From an uncultured Thiotrichales bacterium (GTDB lineage: Bacteria; Pseudomonadota; Gammaproteobacteria; CAIRSR01), in the NCBI GenBank assembly GCA_903824965.1, contig CAIJYR010000138.1:1-33744 (forward strand): a stretch of 33,744 bases of DNA, read 5' to 3'. The position numbers and the translations under genes were made by a program. Numbering within the stretch: the first letter of the stretch is position 1; each line of letters opens with the position of its first letter. Below the pieces are notes generated by a model that did not search any database, was not told the origin of the DNA, and worked only from the letters and a program-made list of their open reading frames with translations. This document shows, in pieces, positions 25,127-33,744 of this stretch.

Positions 25127-28100
25127 CTAACCAATCCACGCCCGAGCATTACGGAACACACGCAACCAAGGCCCATCGTCGTTCCAATCGTTGGGGTGCC
25201 AAGAATATTGCTTGGTCAAGAACATGCGCTCCGGGTGTGGCATCATGATGGTGAAACGACCATCGGGCGTGGTAAAACCCGTCACCCCAGCGGGAGACCC
25301 ATTGGGGTTGTACGGATAGCGTTCGACAGGACGACCATGGCCATCGACGTAGGCTAGCGCGACGATACCGACTTCTTGGGCACGGATCAAACCGTCTGCT
25401 TCTGCAAAAACAGCACGTCCCTCGCCGTGGGCTACTGCAATGGGTAGGCGTGTGCCTGCCATGTCCTTCAGGAACAATGAGGGAGAGTCGTAGACCTCGA
25501 CCAAGGACAGCCGTGCCTCAAATTGCTCCGAGGTGTTGCGTACAAACTGGGGCCACCGATCGGCACCTGGGATGATCGAGCGGAGTTGCGCCATCATCTG
25601 GCAACCATTGCACACGCCCAAGGCAAAAGTATCGAGACGCGCAAAAAAAGCGGCCAACTCGTCCCGTGCACGAGGATTAAAGAGAATGGATTTGGCCCAC
25701 CCCCCCCCCGCGCCTAGAATATCGCCGTAGGAGAACCCCCCGCAAGCCGCGACGCCCTGGAAATCAGACAAGGCAATACGACCCGCAATCAGGTCGCTCG
25801 TATGGACGTCAATGGCCTCAAAGCCCGCACGATCAAAAGCGGCGGCCATCTCCACCTGGCCATTGCTGCCTTGTTCGCGCAGAATCGCAACACGCGGACG
25901 TGCCCCTCGGAGAACGGTGTAATCAACGACCGTGTCATCCGGGTCAAACGGCAATACAACGGTCAACCCTGGATCGGTCATGTCTTTTAGGTTGTCGTAT
26001 TCCTCCTGTGCGCAAAGAGGATTGTCCCGCAAGGTCTGTATGCGCCAACTGGTTTCGGCCCAAACACGCTCCAACGCAACCCGTGGTTCATCCAAAAAAG
26101 CACGTCCTTCAAAACGAGTTACGATGTGATCCTGCTCGTTCAAGGTGCCCAACACGTAGGTATGGTGCCCCAAACCCGCCGCATAAAAGGCCGCCAAGAC
26201 CTCTTCGGTGTCATCGTGACGCACCTGGATTACCGCCCCTAGTTCTTCAACGAACAGGGTGGTCAGGGGATCATCCCCAAGGTCATCCAGGTCTACCGTG
26301 AGACCGACATGGCCCGCAAACGCCATCTCGCAGAGAGTGACAAATAACCCACCATCGGATCGATCGTGGTACGCAAGCAACTGGCCAGCACCATTGAGCA
26401 TCTGAATGGTGTGGAAAAAATCTTTGATGGCCTGCGGATCGTCGAGATCGGGGCCGTGGCTACCGACCTGCTCATACACCTGTGCCAAGGCCGATGCACC
26501 CAGGCGTGCCCGTCCTTTGCCGAGATCGATCAAAATGAGGTCGGTATCACCGCAGTCTGTGCACAACTGCGGCGTGAGCGAACGGCGCGTATCTGCAACC
26601 CGCGCAAAAGCAGTGATAATCACCGAGAGCGGTGCGATCATCACCTGGTCATCCCCACCCCCACGCCAGGCGGTTTTCATGGACAAAGAATCTTTGCCAA
26701 CGGGAATGGTCAATCCAAGCGTTGGGCAGAGTTCCATCCCCAAGGCGTGCACCGTATCGTAGAGGTTCGCGTCTTCGCCAGGATAGCCCGCTGCGGCCAT
26801 CCAGTTTGCAGAAAGTTTGATGTCCGAAAGCGTTCCGATGAAGGCACCCGCAAGGTTGGTAATGGCCTCTCCAACCGCCAATCGACCCGCAGCGGGCGCG
26901 TCAATCAGGGAGACTGGCGCACGCTCCCCGATGGCCATGGCTTCGCCGGTATGCCCATAAAAATCGCTCGCCGTCACAGCGCAATCGGCAACCGGTACCT
27001 GCCACGGCCCCACCATTTGGTCACGCACCGACAAACCGCCGACCGTGCGATCCCCAATGGTGATCAAAAACTTCTTGCTCGCCACGACCGGCAGACGCAG
27101 CACGCGGTAGGCCGCCTCACGCAACAAAATACCTGAGAAATCCAACCATGGCTTTGGAAAGGTCTGGCGGTGAACATGACGCAACATCTTGGGCGGCTTA
27201 CCAAAGAGCAACCCCATCGGCATGTCAACAGGCGTTTCATCCAACAGCGCATCGCCGAGTAGGAGGTCACGTTCGGTTGTTACCTCGCCAATGACCGCGA
27301 CCGGACAGCGTTCTCGCTCGCACAGGGCTTGGAACGCTTCCAGCGCATCATGGCGTACCGCGAGTACATAACGTTCTTGGGCTTCGTTGCACCAGATTTG
27401 CATCGGTGACATGCCTGGATCAGCGTTCGGAATGGCACGCAGTTCAAAACGTCCGCCGCGTCCAGCACCCGCGACCAGTTCAGGGCAGGTGTTCGACAAC
27501 CCCCCCGCGCCGACATCGTGGATCGAGAGGATGGGATTGTTCTCCCCGCTCGCCCAGCAACGATCGATGACCTCTTGAGCACGTCGCTGCATTTCTGGAT
27601 TGCCGCGTTGAACCGACGCAAAATCGAGCGACTCACTGCTGGCACCGCTGGCTTGGCTCGATGCAGCACCCCCACCGAGTCCGATGAGCATCGCTGGCCC
27701 TCCTATGACAACAAGGGGGGTACCTGGTGGCAGGTTGTGTTTTTCGACGTGCTCGGTACGGATATTGCCCATCCCACCGGCGAGCATAATAGGCTTGTGG
27801 TAGCCGCGCAGTTCGATACCGTTTGGGCCGGGGACGTCGCTCTCAAAGGTACGAAAATACCCACACAGCGTGGGACGGCCAAACTCATTGCTGAAAGCAG
27901 CGGCACCGAGGGGCGCATCGATCATCAGGCTCAACGCAGAGGCAATGCGTCGAGGACGACCGTGTTCGTGCTCCCAGGGCTGGAGGGCACCCGGAAGGCG
28001 CAGATTAGAAACCGAGAAACCGGCCAAGCCCGCCTTAGATTTGGCACCGCACCCGGTGGCGGCTTCGTCGCGGATCTCGCCACCGACCCCCGTGGCGGCC

Positions 28101-29065
28101 CCCGGAAAAGGGGCGATCGCGGTTGGGTGGTTGTGGGTTTCTACTTTCATGACGATTGCGATCTCTTCGGCATGAGCACCGTAGTGACCCGTCACTGGAT
28201 CGGCAAAGAATCGCCGACCTGGCCAGCCTGTCATCACGGCCGCATTGTCACGGTAGGCCGAGAGAACGTGCTCTGGGGATTTCCAGTGGGTGTTGCGGAT
28301 CATCGCAAAGAGCGAATGTTCGGCGGGATGTCCATCGACTATCCAATCGGCGTTGAACACTTTATGGCGGCAGTGTTCCGAGTTCGCCTGTGCAAACATC
28401 ATGAGTTCAACATCGGTGGGATTGCGCCCTAGCGTTGTGAAGCTATCGAGCAGGTAATCGATTTCATCATGCGAGAGTGCCAAACCCAGGTCTAGATTGG
28501 CTTGTACGATGGCAGAACGTCCTCCCCCCAGCATGTCCACGAGGGACAGAGGTACCGGGCTTGCTTTGAGAAAGAGACCATCGGCTTCTTCCAGGCTATA
28601 AAGCACGGTTTCTGTCATGGGGTCGTGGAGATGGGCAACTGCAAACGACAGTGCGCCCTCGGAGAGGTGCGACGTCTTTGTGGACAATGCAGGATCCAAT
28701 CCTGTTTCGGCGACATCGAGCGAGTAGGCAATGCCTCGTTCGATGCGACGCACCGAGAGCAGTCCGCAGCGATGGGCGATTTCGGTCGCACGACTCGACC
28801 AGGGCGAGAGGGTTCCGAGTCTGGGTACCACCCAGAGTACTTCGCCCGGGGGAGGTACCGGGGGTGGGGTCGCACCATAACCCAGCAACTGATCCAACAC
28901 GCCTCGTTCGACGTCTGTCAGACGTTGCCCTAGATCCACAAAGTGAACAAATTCCGCGTGCAAGCCTCGCAACCCGGGGATTCCGGTCGCAAGGAGTGTG
29001 TGCAGTTTGTCCCGTCTGAAAGCAGAGAGTGCGGAGTCTCCACGCAATCGCAACACGCTCGACAT
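25127..29065 (-). CDS. purL: Phosphoribosylformylglycinamidine synthase (single-chain FGAM synthase)
   Basis: PurL converts FGAR to FGAM using glutamine and ATP in step 4 of purine biosynthesis. At 1,312 residues it is the large fused form typical of gammaproteobacteria. It has an N-terminal PurS-like domain, a linker, two AIR-synthetase-like halves ([19 protein letters not shown] and [21 protein letters not shown], each shown in part, in the first half; [10 protein letters not shown] in the second) and a C-terminal class I glutaminase. The glutaminase has nucleophile Cys1152 in GVCNGCQMM and His1277/Glu1279 in PHPERMF. All catalytic residues are present. The ATG at 29065 matches the family start. 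It is separate from purM/purN in the window but belongs to the same pathway. Confidence 0.97.
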   Translation of the reverse strand: MSSVLRLRGDSALSAFRRDKLHTLLATGIPGLRGLHAEFVHFVDLGQRLTDVERGVLDQLLGYGATPPPVPPPGEVLWVVPRLGTLSPWSSRATEIAHRCGLLSVRRIERGIAYSLDVAETGLDPALSTKTSHLSEGALSFAVAHLHDPMTETVLYSLEEADGLFLKASPVPLSLVDMLGGGRSAIVQANLDLGLALSHDEIDYLLDSFTTLGRNPTDVELMMFAQANSEHCRHKVFNADWIVDGHPAEHSLFAMIRNTHWKSPEHVLSAYRDNAAVMTGWPGRRFFADPVTGHYGAHAEEIAIVMKVETHNHPTAIAPFPGAATGVGGEIRDEAATGCGAKSKAGLAGFSVSNLRLPGALQPWEHEHGRPRRIASALSLMIDAPLGAAAFSNEFGRPTLCGYFRTFESDVPGPNGIELRGYHKPIMLAGGMGNIRTEHVEKHNLPPGTPLVVIGGPAMLIGLGGGAASSQASGASSESLDFASVQRGNPEMQRRAQEVIDRCWASGENNPILSIHDVGAGGLSNTCPELVAGAGRGGRFELRAIPNADPGMSPMQIWCNEAQERYVLAVRHDALEAFQALCERERCPVAVIGEVTTERDLLLGDALLDETPVDMPMGLLFGKPPKMLRHVHRQTFPKPWLDFSGILLREAAYRVLRLPVVASKKFLITIGDRTVGGLSVRDQMVGPWQVPVADCAVTASDFYGHTGEAMAIGERAPVSLIDAPAAGRLAVGEAITNLAGAFIGTLSDIKLSANWMAAAGYPGEDANLYDTVHALGMELCPTLGLTIPVGKDSLSMKTAWRGGGDDQVMIAPLSVIITAFARVADTRRSLTPQLCTDCGDTDLILIDLGKGRARLGASALAQVYEQVGSHGPDLDDPQAIKDFFHTIQMLNGAGQLLAYHDRSDGGLFVTLCEMAFAGHVGLTVDLDDLGDDPLTTLFVEELGAVIQVRHDDTEEVLAAFYAAGLGHHTYVLGTLNEQDHIVTRFEGRAFLDEPRVALERVWAETSWRIQTLRDNPLCAQEEYDNLKDMTDPGLTVVLPFDPDDTVVDYTVLRGARPRVAILREQGSNGQVEMAAAFDRAGFEAIDVHTSDLIAGRIALSDFQGVAACGGFSYGDILGAGGGWAKSILFNPRARDELAAFFARLDTFALGVCNGCQMMAQLRSIIPGADRWPQFVRNTSEQFEARLSLVEVYDSPSLFLKDMAGTRLPIAVAHGEGRAVFAEADGLIRAQEVGIVALAYVDGHGRPVERYPYNPNGSPAGVTGFTTPDGRFTIMMPHPERMFLTKQYSWHPNDWNDDGPWLRVFRNARAWIG

Positions 29066-29532
29066 GGCATTACCCTAAAGGTATGGTTGGTTCAACACCT
29101 AGAACGCGCACAGGCATCTTCCGAACACCGAAAAACGAGCATGATACCGGAAAGACAACGACAGTAGCGTGCGTTCTGCATTCTGCCAATACACATGTCT
29201 CGCGCATGGGTATTGGTGGGTGAGTGTTTTTGTCAGGCACGCAACCAGCGAAAAAGTTCAGCGTAGCGAGCTAGGCGATGGACGGACGTCCCGTGAGAAG
29301 ATGTGGCGTCCAAGGGACGAGGCGTAGTGATTGATGACTGAGTAGCGACGCTCCAAGCGCATCCATTCCGGAAATGTCAAGCCTCTCTATGTCGCGTTTC
29401 ATGACAGGATAACCCTTGACATCTAGCATTCTGAGAGGCATCGTGTGCGGCAGATCCCGCTCGCAGGGCGCTCTTGTAGAGAGATGTTGGTCGCGCGTAT
29501 TCGTTTGTGTCACTATCAGATCGAGGGAAAAA
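29066..29532. other. Gene-free gap upstream of purL and of the membrane-protein gene
   Basis: This divergent gap holds no gene I can support. There is an inverted repeat CGTCCC/GGGACG (29287-29319) with a nested GGACG/CGTCC, and a TTGACA at 29414 with no matching -10 at 16-18 nt. A minus-strand frame of 93 codons (29271-29552) overlaps the next gene's start and resembles nothing I know. The purL promoter must lie in this gap but I cannot place it. Confidence 0.5.
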
Positions 29533-30282
29533 ATGACACCGGACTCAGCCAAGTGGCTACTTAAATACAGTGCTGCTGTTTACGAAGCAGAAAGAGAAAA
29601 TTCTCATAAAATGAGAGAAAGAGCGAACCTTATTCTCAGTCTGCACATTACTCCATACTTTGGTATAGCAGGGTACTTGGCTATCAATGCAAGAGGTGAA
29701 TTATTTCCGCTGCCCGGTTTCGATATGCTTCTCTGGATACCATTACTATTTTCGGTATTCACTGCGGTGGCTGCTTTCGCTTTTGTGGCTTATATGTTAG
29801 TCAGGAGGTTTGATTACTTTGCACCCCCATCTCCCTCCAAGATCATGGCCTATCTTGAACAACACCCAGATCCGACAGTCGAACTCCAAGAAGCACAGCA
29901 TGGCTTATTAGTGGAATACGCAGCGTCCGTAGAGTATAACCTCAAGACAAATAGGAGTAAAACTGCGAACCTCATATATGCACAGAGGTTGGCGCTTCTT
30001 GCGTTCGTTCTACTGGGACTATGTATGCCTGAATGGTGGTATAATTTCTCTCACAATCCGCCAAAAATACAATCAGTAAGCATCGGCTCAACAGTACCCG
30101 CCCAACTATTGTCCGGTACAACCGCTTTAGAACAACCAACAGACGGTGGAGCTGTGTATACTTTTCCAAATACCCCTGCGGGCCGTAAGGCTTACGATGA
30201 GGCAAAACTTCCACCAGGAACCGAGGTGCGTATTGGAGATAAGATGTTCACCGTCACAGCAAAGGGGTTGGTGCCTAAATGA
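29533..30282 (+). CDS. Membrane protein of unknown function (three predicted helices)
   Basis: A 249-residue protein I cannot assign to a family. An N-terminal helix rich in Glu/Arg/Lys (about residues 5-35, ending KMRERANLIL) leads into a hydrophobic pair at about 38-55 and 65-95 and a third helix near 150-168 (RLALLAFVLLGLCM). A periplasmic-looking C-terminal region of about 75 residues ends in TPAGRKAYDEAKLPPGTEVRIGD. The charged helix followed by paired transmembrane helices is loosely reminiscent of SLATT- or Pycsar-type effectors; this is only a resemblance of layout. The ATG at 29533 is preceded by GAGGGA. It is less GC-rich than the flanking housekeeping genes. The small Pro/Gln-rich gene follows 73 bp later. 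Confidence 0.7.
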   Translation: MTPDSAKWLLKYSAAVYEAERENSHKMRERANLILSLHITPYFGIAGYLAINARGELFPLPGFDMLLWIPLLFSVFTAVAAFAFVAYMLVRRFDYFAPPSPSKIMAYLEQHPDPTVELQEAQHGLLVEYAASVEYNLKTNRSKTANLIYAQRLALLAFVLLGLCMPEWWYNFSHNPPKIQSVSIGSTVPAQLLSGTTALEQPTDGGAVYTFPNTPAGRKAYDEAKLPPGTEVRIGDKMFTVTAKGLVPK

Positions 30283-30355
30283 GCGGCGCCAACACCAACA
30301 GTCAAGCCAACCTCCGCCCAGCCATTACCCAGCTCAACCACCCCAGGAGCAACCA

Positions 30356-30598
30356 ATGCCAACTCCAACAGCAAATAATTCTTCCTCAAATGATGTCACA
30401 AAAGACAAAGCGGCAACACCAGCACCACAAGCACCACAAGCTGCTACTACACAAGCAAAGATATCACAAACACAAGCGAAACCTATATTTCCTGGAAGCG
30501 GACCTGATTACTCACTGCAACTGAGCACACCTGCATTCCCGAAGAGGGAAAAGTTCTCGGAATCGCACGACCCATTCAAAGACAAATCAGGAAAATAG
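30356..30598 (+). CDS. Small Pro/Gln/Thr/Lys-rich protein, unknown
   Basis: An 80-residue, probably disordered protein (MPTPTANNSSSNDVTKDK, then AATPAPQAPQAATTQAK, ending HDPFKDKSGK). The ATG at 30356 has AGGAG six bases upstream. The same frame is open upstream to the end of the membrane-protein gene and is also Pro/Gln-rich (SSQPPPSHYPAQPPQEQP). That upstream stretch might once have been a tail of that gene, or a longer start exists. A competing frame starting at the ATGA overlap (30279-30524) gives an implausible His/Lys/Gln-rich peptide. Function unknown; existence is moderately supported. Confidence 0.45.
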   Translation: MPTPTANNSSSNDVTKDKAATPAPQAPQAATTQAKISQTQAKPIFPGSGPDYSLQLSTPAFPKREKFSESHDPFKDKSGK

Positions 30599-30779
30599 CG
30601 CCACGCAACACAACGGTTTCTGAACCAGCCCGTCCGCGCTCGGTATCGCTGTAAGTTCCTATAGGCGATCGGAGTGTGGATAGGTGGTTGGTCTGCGCCT
30701 TGCGGTCATGCGGCCTTCTGAGCGTATGTGACTTCTGCTATAGTCCAGCATCGGAAACGTACCATCAGGAGTTGACATC

Positions 30780-31184
30780 ATGCGCATTGCCGTCACAAGC
30801 CAAAATTTTCGTACTGTCACCGGACATGCGGGACGTGCCCGCCGTTTTATTGTTTTTGAGGGAGAGAGCAACACGCCGCCACAAGAGCTGGAGCGCCTTG
30901 ACCTAGCACCTAACATGTCCATGCATGACTTCGATGCAAACGCAAGCCACCCCTTGGATGCAATGGCGGTGGTGATTACTGCTGGGGCAGGTGAGGGTTT
31001 TGTGCGTCGTCTTGCTGCGCGTGGCGTGCGGGTTGTTGCAACCGACGAAAGCGAACCGCATCAAGCGGTCGAAGCCTTTCTTGCGGGTCGCTTCCGTGCA
31101 GCAACGGTAGGCCATCCGCACAGCACTGTAGTAGAAGAAGTGAGGGTGTCCCTCCCCAGCCGGAAAAAACCCGCAGGCGAGTGA
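30780..31184 (+). CDS. NifX/NifB C-terminal-type domain protein (dinitrogenase Fe-Mo cofactor biosynthesis family)
   Basis: A 134-residue cytoplasmic protein with the NifX/NafY-like fold: MRIAVTSQNFRTVTGHAGRARRF at the start (shown in part; the TGHAGRARRF block is characteristic), HPLDAMAVVITAGAGEGFVRRL and a C-terminal GVRVVATDESEPHQAVEAFLAG. Members bind or carry metal clusters, and many occur outside nitrogen fixation. No nif gene is present here, so a general metal-cluster role is more likely. The ATG at 30780 has AGGAG nine bases upstream. A TATAGT lies about 40 bp upstream (near 30740) without a clear -35. I see nothing else in 30599-30779. Confidence 0.85.
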   Translation: MRIAVTSQNFRTVTGHAGRARRFIVFEGESNTPPQELERLDLAPNMSMHDFDANASHPLDAMAVVITAGAGEGFVRRLAARGVRVVATDESEPHQAVEAFLAGRFRAATVGHPHSTVVEEVRVSLPSRKKPAGE

Positions 31185-31222
31185 GAGTGATCGTGTATTT
31201 CTGCAATCCGTCGTTTTAGGGC

Positions 31223-31720
31223 CTAGGACTGCCTGTTCTGGGCGAGACGCAGCTGTTTTCCCTTTGTGCTTTGTAAGGATTCGAGAAGGGCTTGCGCGAT
31301 GGCATGGCCTTTGGCGGCGGCGTGCGTCAGCCATACCAAGCCCGCTTCCTCGTTTGTGCGCACTCCTTCGCCGGACAAACAACAACGCGCCAAATAGCAC
31401 ATAGCGGTTGGATCTGCCTGTTTTGCCGCCAACTCCAGCCAGAACACAGCGTCTGTCGCACGTCCCGCATTGAGAAACAACAATCCAAGGTCACACTGTG
31501 CTTCGGCGTTACCGCTGTCTGCTTCTAGAATCAGAGCACTGTCTTCTGGTTCCAGCGGAATACAAGACAAGGCCAACACCTCTTCCATGTGTACCCGCGT
31601 TCTTTCCCCTGAGGTGCCTGCACTGACGGCAGAGAGGCGACCGCTCTTGATGTGACGCCATAGCGTGCGCTTGGTGAGTCCGGTGATGGACATGGCGGTG
31701 TTCAGGTAGATCAGGTTCAT
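31223..31720 (-). CDS. HTH (MerR/excisionase-like) protein with Sel1-type repeats
   Basis: A 165-residue protein. Residues 1-55 form a helix-turn-helix module (YLNTAMSITGLTKRTLWRHI, then SGRLSAV), typical of MerR/Xis-like DNA-binding domains. Residues of about 65-150 hold Sel1-like helical repeats (SGNAEAQCDLGLLFLNAG, then ADPTAMCYLARCCLSGEGV and KGHAIAQALLES). It begins three bases after the stop of the giant octapeptide-repeat gene on the same strand, so the two are probably co-transcribed. Sel1 repeats mediate protein contacts, and the HTH suggests it may regulate its own operon. The combination is uncommon but each part is clear. Confidence 0.8.
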   Translation of the reverse strand: MNLIYLNTAMSITGLTKRTLWRHIKSGRLSAVSAGTSGERTRVHMEEVLALSCIPLEPEDSALILEADSGNAEAQCDLGLLFLNAGRATDAVFWLELAAKQADPTAMCYLARCCLSGEGVRTNEEAGLVWLTHAAAKGHAIAQALLESLQSTKGKQLRLAQNRQS

Positions 31721-31723
31721 GGG

Positions 31724-33744
31724 TTATTTTAGCTCCCTACCTGAGGTGAGAAAGCCGTTTCTAAAAGGATCGCCCCCCCCCGGCAAGCGAACACTCTGTT
31801 GATGGCTGCTCAGCGAAAGGGTTCGATTCATCAGAGCACCATTTGCATCAAACTGTCCCAATACCTGCACCATTTGGCTGATTGTCACCCCCAGCGAGGC
31901 ATCCACGAGCTGCACCCCCTGCAAATCCATTTCTTTTCTTTGAGGCCCTCTCATCACCCCACCCCAGTTTCCAACCTGCGTCATAGACCGAAGCGCAAGC
32001 GTCGCCGTGCTCACCCCTGGAATCGAGGTAAGACTTGCCACTTGCTTGCTGGTTAAAGCACACAATTGTGTGCTGGTCAGCGCATTGGCTTGAGCAGCAG
32101 TCATGGCCCTGAGCTGGAGAGTGCTCAAAGCCGCCACCGCTGTCGTGCTCAGCGCAGCAATAGCCGTGGTCGTCAGAAACGGCACATCTGTTGTAGTGAG
32201 CGCCCGTGCCTGTGACGCAAGCATTGCCGCCACTTGAACAGAGGTCAATGCTGCCACCTGATCGGTGGTGAGTACCCTGATTTGGCTTGTTTTCAGAACA
32301 CCCATCTGGGCGAGACTCAACGCAGCTATCTGATCTGTCGTCAGCACGCTAATCTGGGCCGTGCTCAACACACCTATCTGTGCAGTCGTCAAAGCGGAAA
32401 TCTTTTCTGGCCAAATCGCGCTCAGTTGCGTTGTGGTCACTGCTGCCCATTGTGATGTTTTGAGTGCTTGGAGTTGTTCAAAGCTGAATACCATCATCTG
32501 ATCCGTCGTCAGGGATCCGATTTGGGCTGTGCTCAGAGCAGCCACCGCCGCTGTGGTCAGGGCGTGGATCTCCCATCCCAGGGCTAGCACCGCTGTGGTG
32601 GTCAGTGCCATCGCCTGCGAAGCCGTGATCACACTTACCTGATTCTGATCGAGTGCGGCTACCTGATCCGTCGTGAGTGCACTGATTTGGTTTGTTTTTA
32701 AGTACCCTACCTGTTTTGTACTCAACCACGAGATCTGATCCGGCGTTAATGCACGGATCTGCAAGGTACTCAAAGCGCCTACCGCCAGGCTCGACAACCA
32801 GGGCATATCTCCTTCCCATAGTGCGGATATTCCCTGATTGGTCAGTGCCATGACCTGTGTGCTCGTGAGTACGCTTACTTGATCCCAGGTGAGTACCATC
32901 ACCTGATCCGTCGTCAGTGCGCTTATCTGGGATGCATTCAACGCTGCAATCACCGCTGTGCTCATGCCCTGCACTCTCCAATCGAGTGCGACCACATTCG
33001 TGGCGGTCAACGCAGCACCCTGCGTGCTGCTCAACGCTCCCACCTGATCCACGCTCAAGGCTGCCACCTGATCGGTGGTGAGTGCCCTAATTTGGGTTGT
33101 TTTCAGGGCGGCCATCTGCGTAGTACCGAACTGCACTACTTGATCGGTGTTCAGTACACGCACCTGGAAGGTGGTCAAGGCAGCGATCTGCACAGAGGTC
33201 AATGCAGCGATCTGATCCGAAGTCAGTGCGCCGATTTGGGTGGTGGTCAAGGCGGCGATCACAGCGGTGCTGAAGGCAGAGAGGTTCGTCGTTCGTATCG
33301 CTGCGACATCCGAGGTGTTCAGAGCACCGATCTGCGTGCTTCTCAGGGCAGCTGTCTGCAACGAGGTCAATGCAGCGATCTGATCCGAAGTCAGTGCGCC
33401 GATTTGCGTGCTTCTCAGGGCAGCTGTCTGCAACGAGGTCAATGCAGCGATCTGCTCAGTGCTCAGTACACCCATCTGGGTTGTCGTCAAGGCGGCGATC
33501 ACAGCGGTGCTGAAGGCAGAGAGGTTCGTCGTTCGTATCGCTGCGACATCCGAGGTGTTCAGAGCACCGATCTGCGTGCTTCTCAGGGCAGCCGTCTGCA
33601 ACGAGGTCAATGCAGCGATCTGGTCAGTGCTCAGTACACCCATCTGGGTTGTCGTCAAGGCGGCGATCACAGCGGTGCTGAAGGCAGAGAGGTTCGTCGT
33701 TCGTATCGCTGCGACATCCGAGGTGTTCAGAGCACCGATCTGCG
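31724..33744 (-). CDS. Giant octapeptide-repeat protein, C-terminal part (gene continues beyond the window)
   Basis: The frame is open from the window edge to a TAA at 31724, giving 673 residues of a longer protein. Nearly all of it (about 70 units) is an 8-residue repeat of the form L-[ST]-x-x-Q-[IVT]-x-A, with variants such as LTSDQIAA, LRSTQIGA and LTTDQVAA. The regular Leu/Gln/Ile spacing suggests a solenoid or beta-helix. The last 100 or so residues (from TSIPGVSTATLALRS) are not repetitive and end in GGGDPFRNGFLTSGRELK, a possible secretion or anchoring tail. The beginning is outside the window, so the start and any signal peptide are unseen. It is transcribed ahead of the HTH-Sel1 gene. 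I know of similar repeat proteins in proteobacteria but of no established function. Confidence 0.85.
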   Translation of the reverse strand, partial: QIGALNTSDVAAIRTTNLSAFSTAVIAALTTTQMGVLSTDQIAALTSLQTAALRSTQIGALNTSDVAAIRTTNLSAFSTAVIAALTTTQMGVLSTEQIAALTSLQTAALRSTQIGALTSDQIAALTSLQTAALRSTQIGALNTSDVAAIRTTNLSAFSTAVIAALTTTQIGALTSDQIAALTSVQIAALTTFQVRVLNTDQVVQFGTTQMAALKTTQIRALTTDQVAALSVDQVGALSSTQGAALTATNVVALDWRVQGMSTAVIAALNASQISALTTDQVMVLTWDQVSVLTSTQVMALTNQGISALWEGDMPWLSSLAVGALSTLQIRALTPDQISWLSTKQVGYLKTNQISALTTDQVAALDQNQVSVITASQAMALTTTAVLALGWEIHALTTAAVAALSTAQIGSLTTDQMMVFSFEQLQALKTSQWAAVTTTQLSAIWPEKISALTTAQIGVLSTAQISVLTTDQIAALSLAQMGVLKTSQIRVLTTDQVAALTSVQVAAMLASQARALTTTDVPFLTTTAIAALSTTAVAALSTLQLRAMTAAQANALTSTQLCALTSKQVASLTSIPGVSTATLALRSMTQVGNWGGVMRGPQRKEMDLQGVQLVDASLGVTISQMVQVLGQFDANGALMNRTLSLSSHQQSVRLPGGGDPFRNGFLTSGRELK
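33251..33744. repeat. Higher-order 168/240-bp direct repeats inside the octapeptide-repeat gene
   Basis: A block beginning GGCGGCGATCACAGCGGTGC occurs at 33251, 33491 and 33659, spaced 240 and 168 bp, that is ten and seven 24-bp repeat units. The copies at 33251 and 33491 are nearly identical at the DNA level for about 130 bp (one visible C/T change near 33591). This indicates recent unequal recombination or slippage. The third copy is cut by the window edge. Confidence 0.9.

Noticed and set aside
29414-29445. TTGACA considered as a -35 promoter box
   Set aside because: No -10-like hexamer at 16-18 nt spacing.
29271-29552. 93-codon minus-strand frame in the purL upstream gap
   Set aside because: It overlaps the start of the membrane-protein gene, lacks a ribosome binding site and matches no family I know; a transposase fragment was considered but no motif supports it.
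30279-30524. 81-codon frame starting at an ATGA overlap after the membrane-protein gene
   Set aside because: It gives an implausible His/Lys/Gln-rich peptide; the neighbouring frame from 30356 has AGGAG and more natural composition.
31724-33744. Tandem 24-bp repeats considered as a CRISPR array
   Set aside because: There are no unique spacers; the units are contiguous, stay in frame and encode a regular octapeptide.

Overview
The window looks like chromosomal DNA of a gammaproteobacterium. The evidence is a single-chain PurL of about 1,300 residues with a fused glutaminase, the gene order LysM protein-dprA-smg-topA, a DUF3108-purN-purM cluster, a LolC/LolD pair, a SirB2-family protein and a PilS-type kinase. 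I cannot name a genus. Housekeeping blocks alternate with accessory material carrying duplications, small palindromic repeats, a frameshift and very repetitive coding DNA.

Layout. 1-1910: an accessory two-gene unit, a DUF262 (ParB/Srx-like) protein translationally coupled to a HEPN-nuclease-like protein. Its start codon lies inside a 71-bp tandem duplication. 1911-2376: no gene, but on the minus strand a hairpin-rich element whose 3' part recurs, diverged but with conserved pairings, between dprA and smg (6984-7115). I interpret the pair as remnants of an IscB/TnpB-type omega-RNA (HEARO-like) element. 2377-9965: a small exported glycine-rich protein, then a plus-strand run: PP0621-like small protein, PilS-like kinase, LysM protein, DprA, Smg, TopA. 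9982-13520 (minus): purM, purN, DUF3108 protein and a tandem-CZB zinc-sensor-like protein. 13685-15681 (plus): lolC and lolD, without a second permease gene.

15678-24016 is the most interesting part. A divergent export locus has an outer-membrane factor lipoprotein and a frameshifted DUF697 membrane protein on the minus strand. On the plus strand are a miniature HlyD-like adaptor, a large ABC transporter with an intact C39 peptidase domain, and a second ABC transporter whose N-terminal domain resembles C39 but lacks the catalytic residues. A cyclic-nucleotide-binding-domain protein lies convergent at the end. Together they would make a trans-envelope peptide exporter of the double-glycine-leader type, but no precursor peptide is visible.

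24042-29065 (minus): SirB2 protein, periplasmic cyclophilin and PurL. 29533-30598: an unrecognised membrane protein followed by a small Pro/Gln-rich protein. 30780-31184: a NifX/NifB-domain protein with no other nif gene nearby. 31223-33744 (minus): a HTH-Sel1 protein directly downstream of the 3' end of a very long octapeptide-repeat gene that runs off the window edge and shows recent 168/240-bp DNA duplications.
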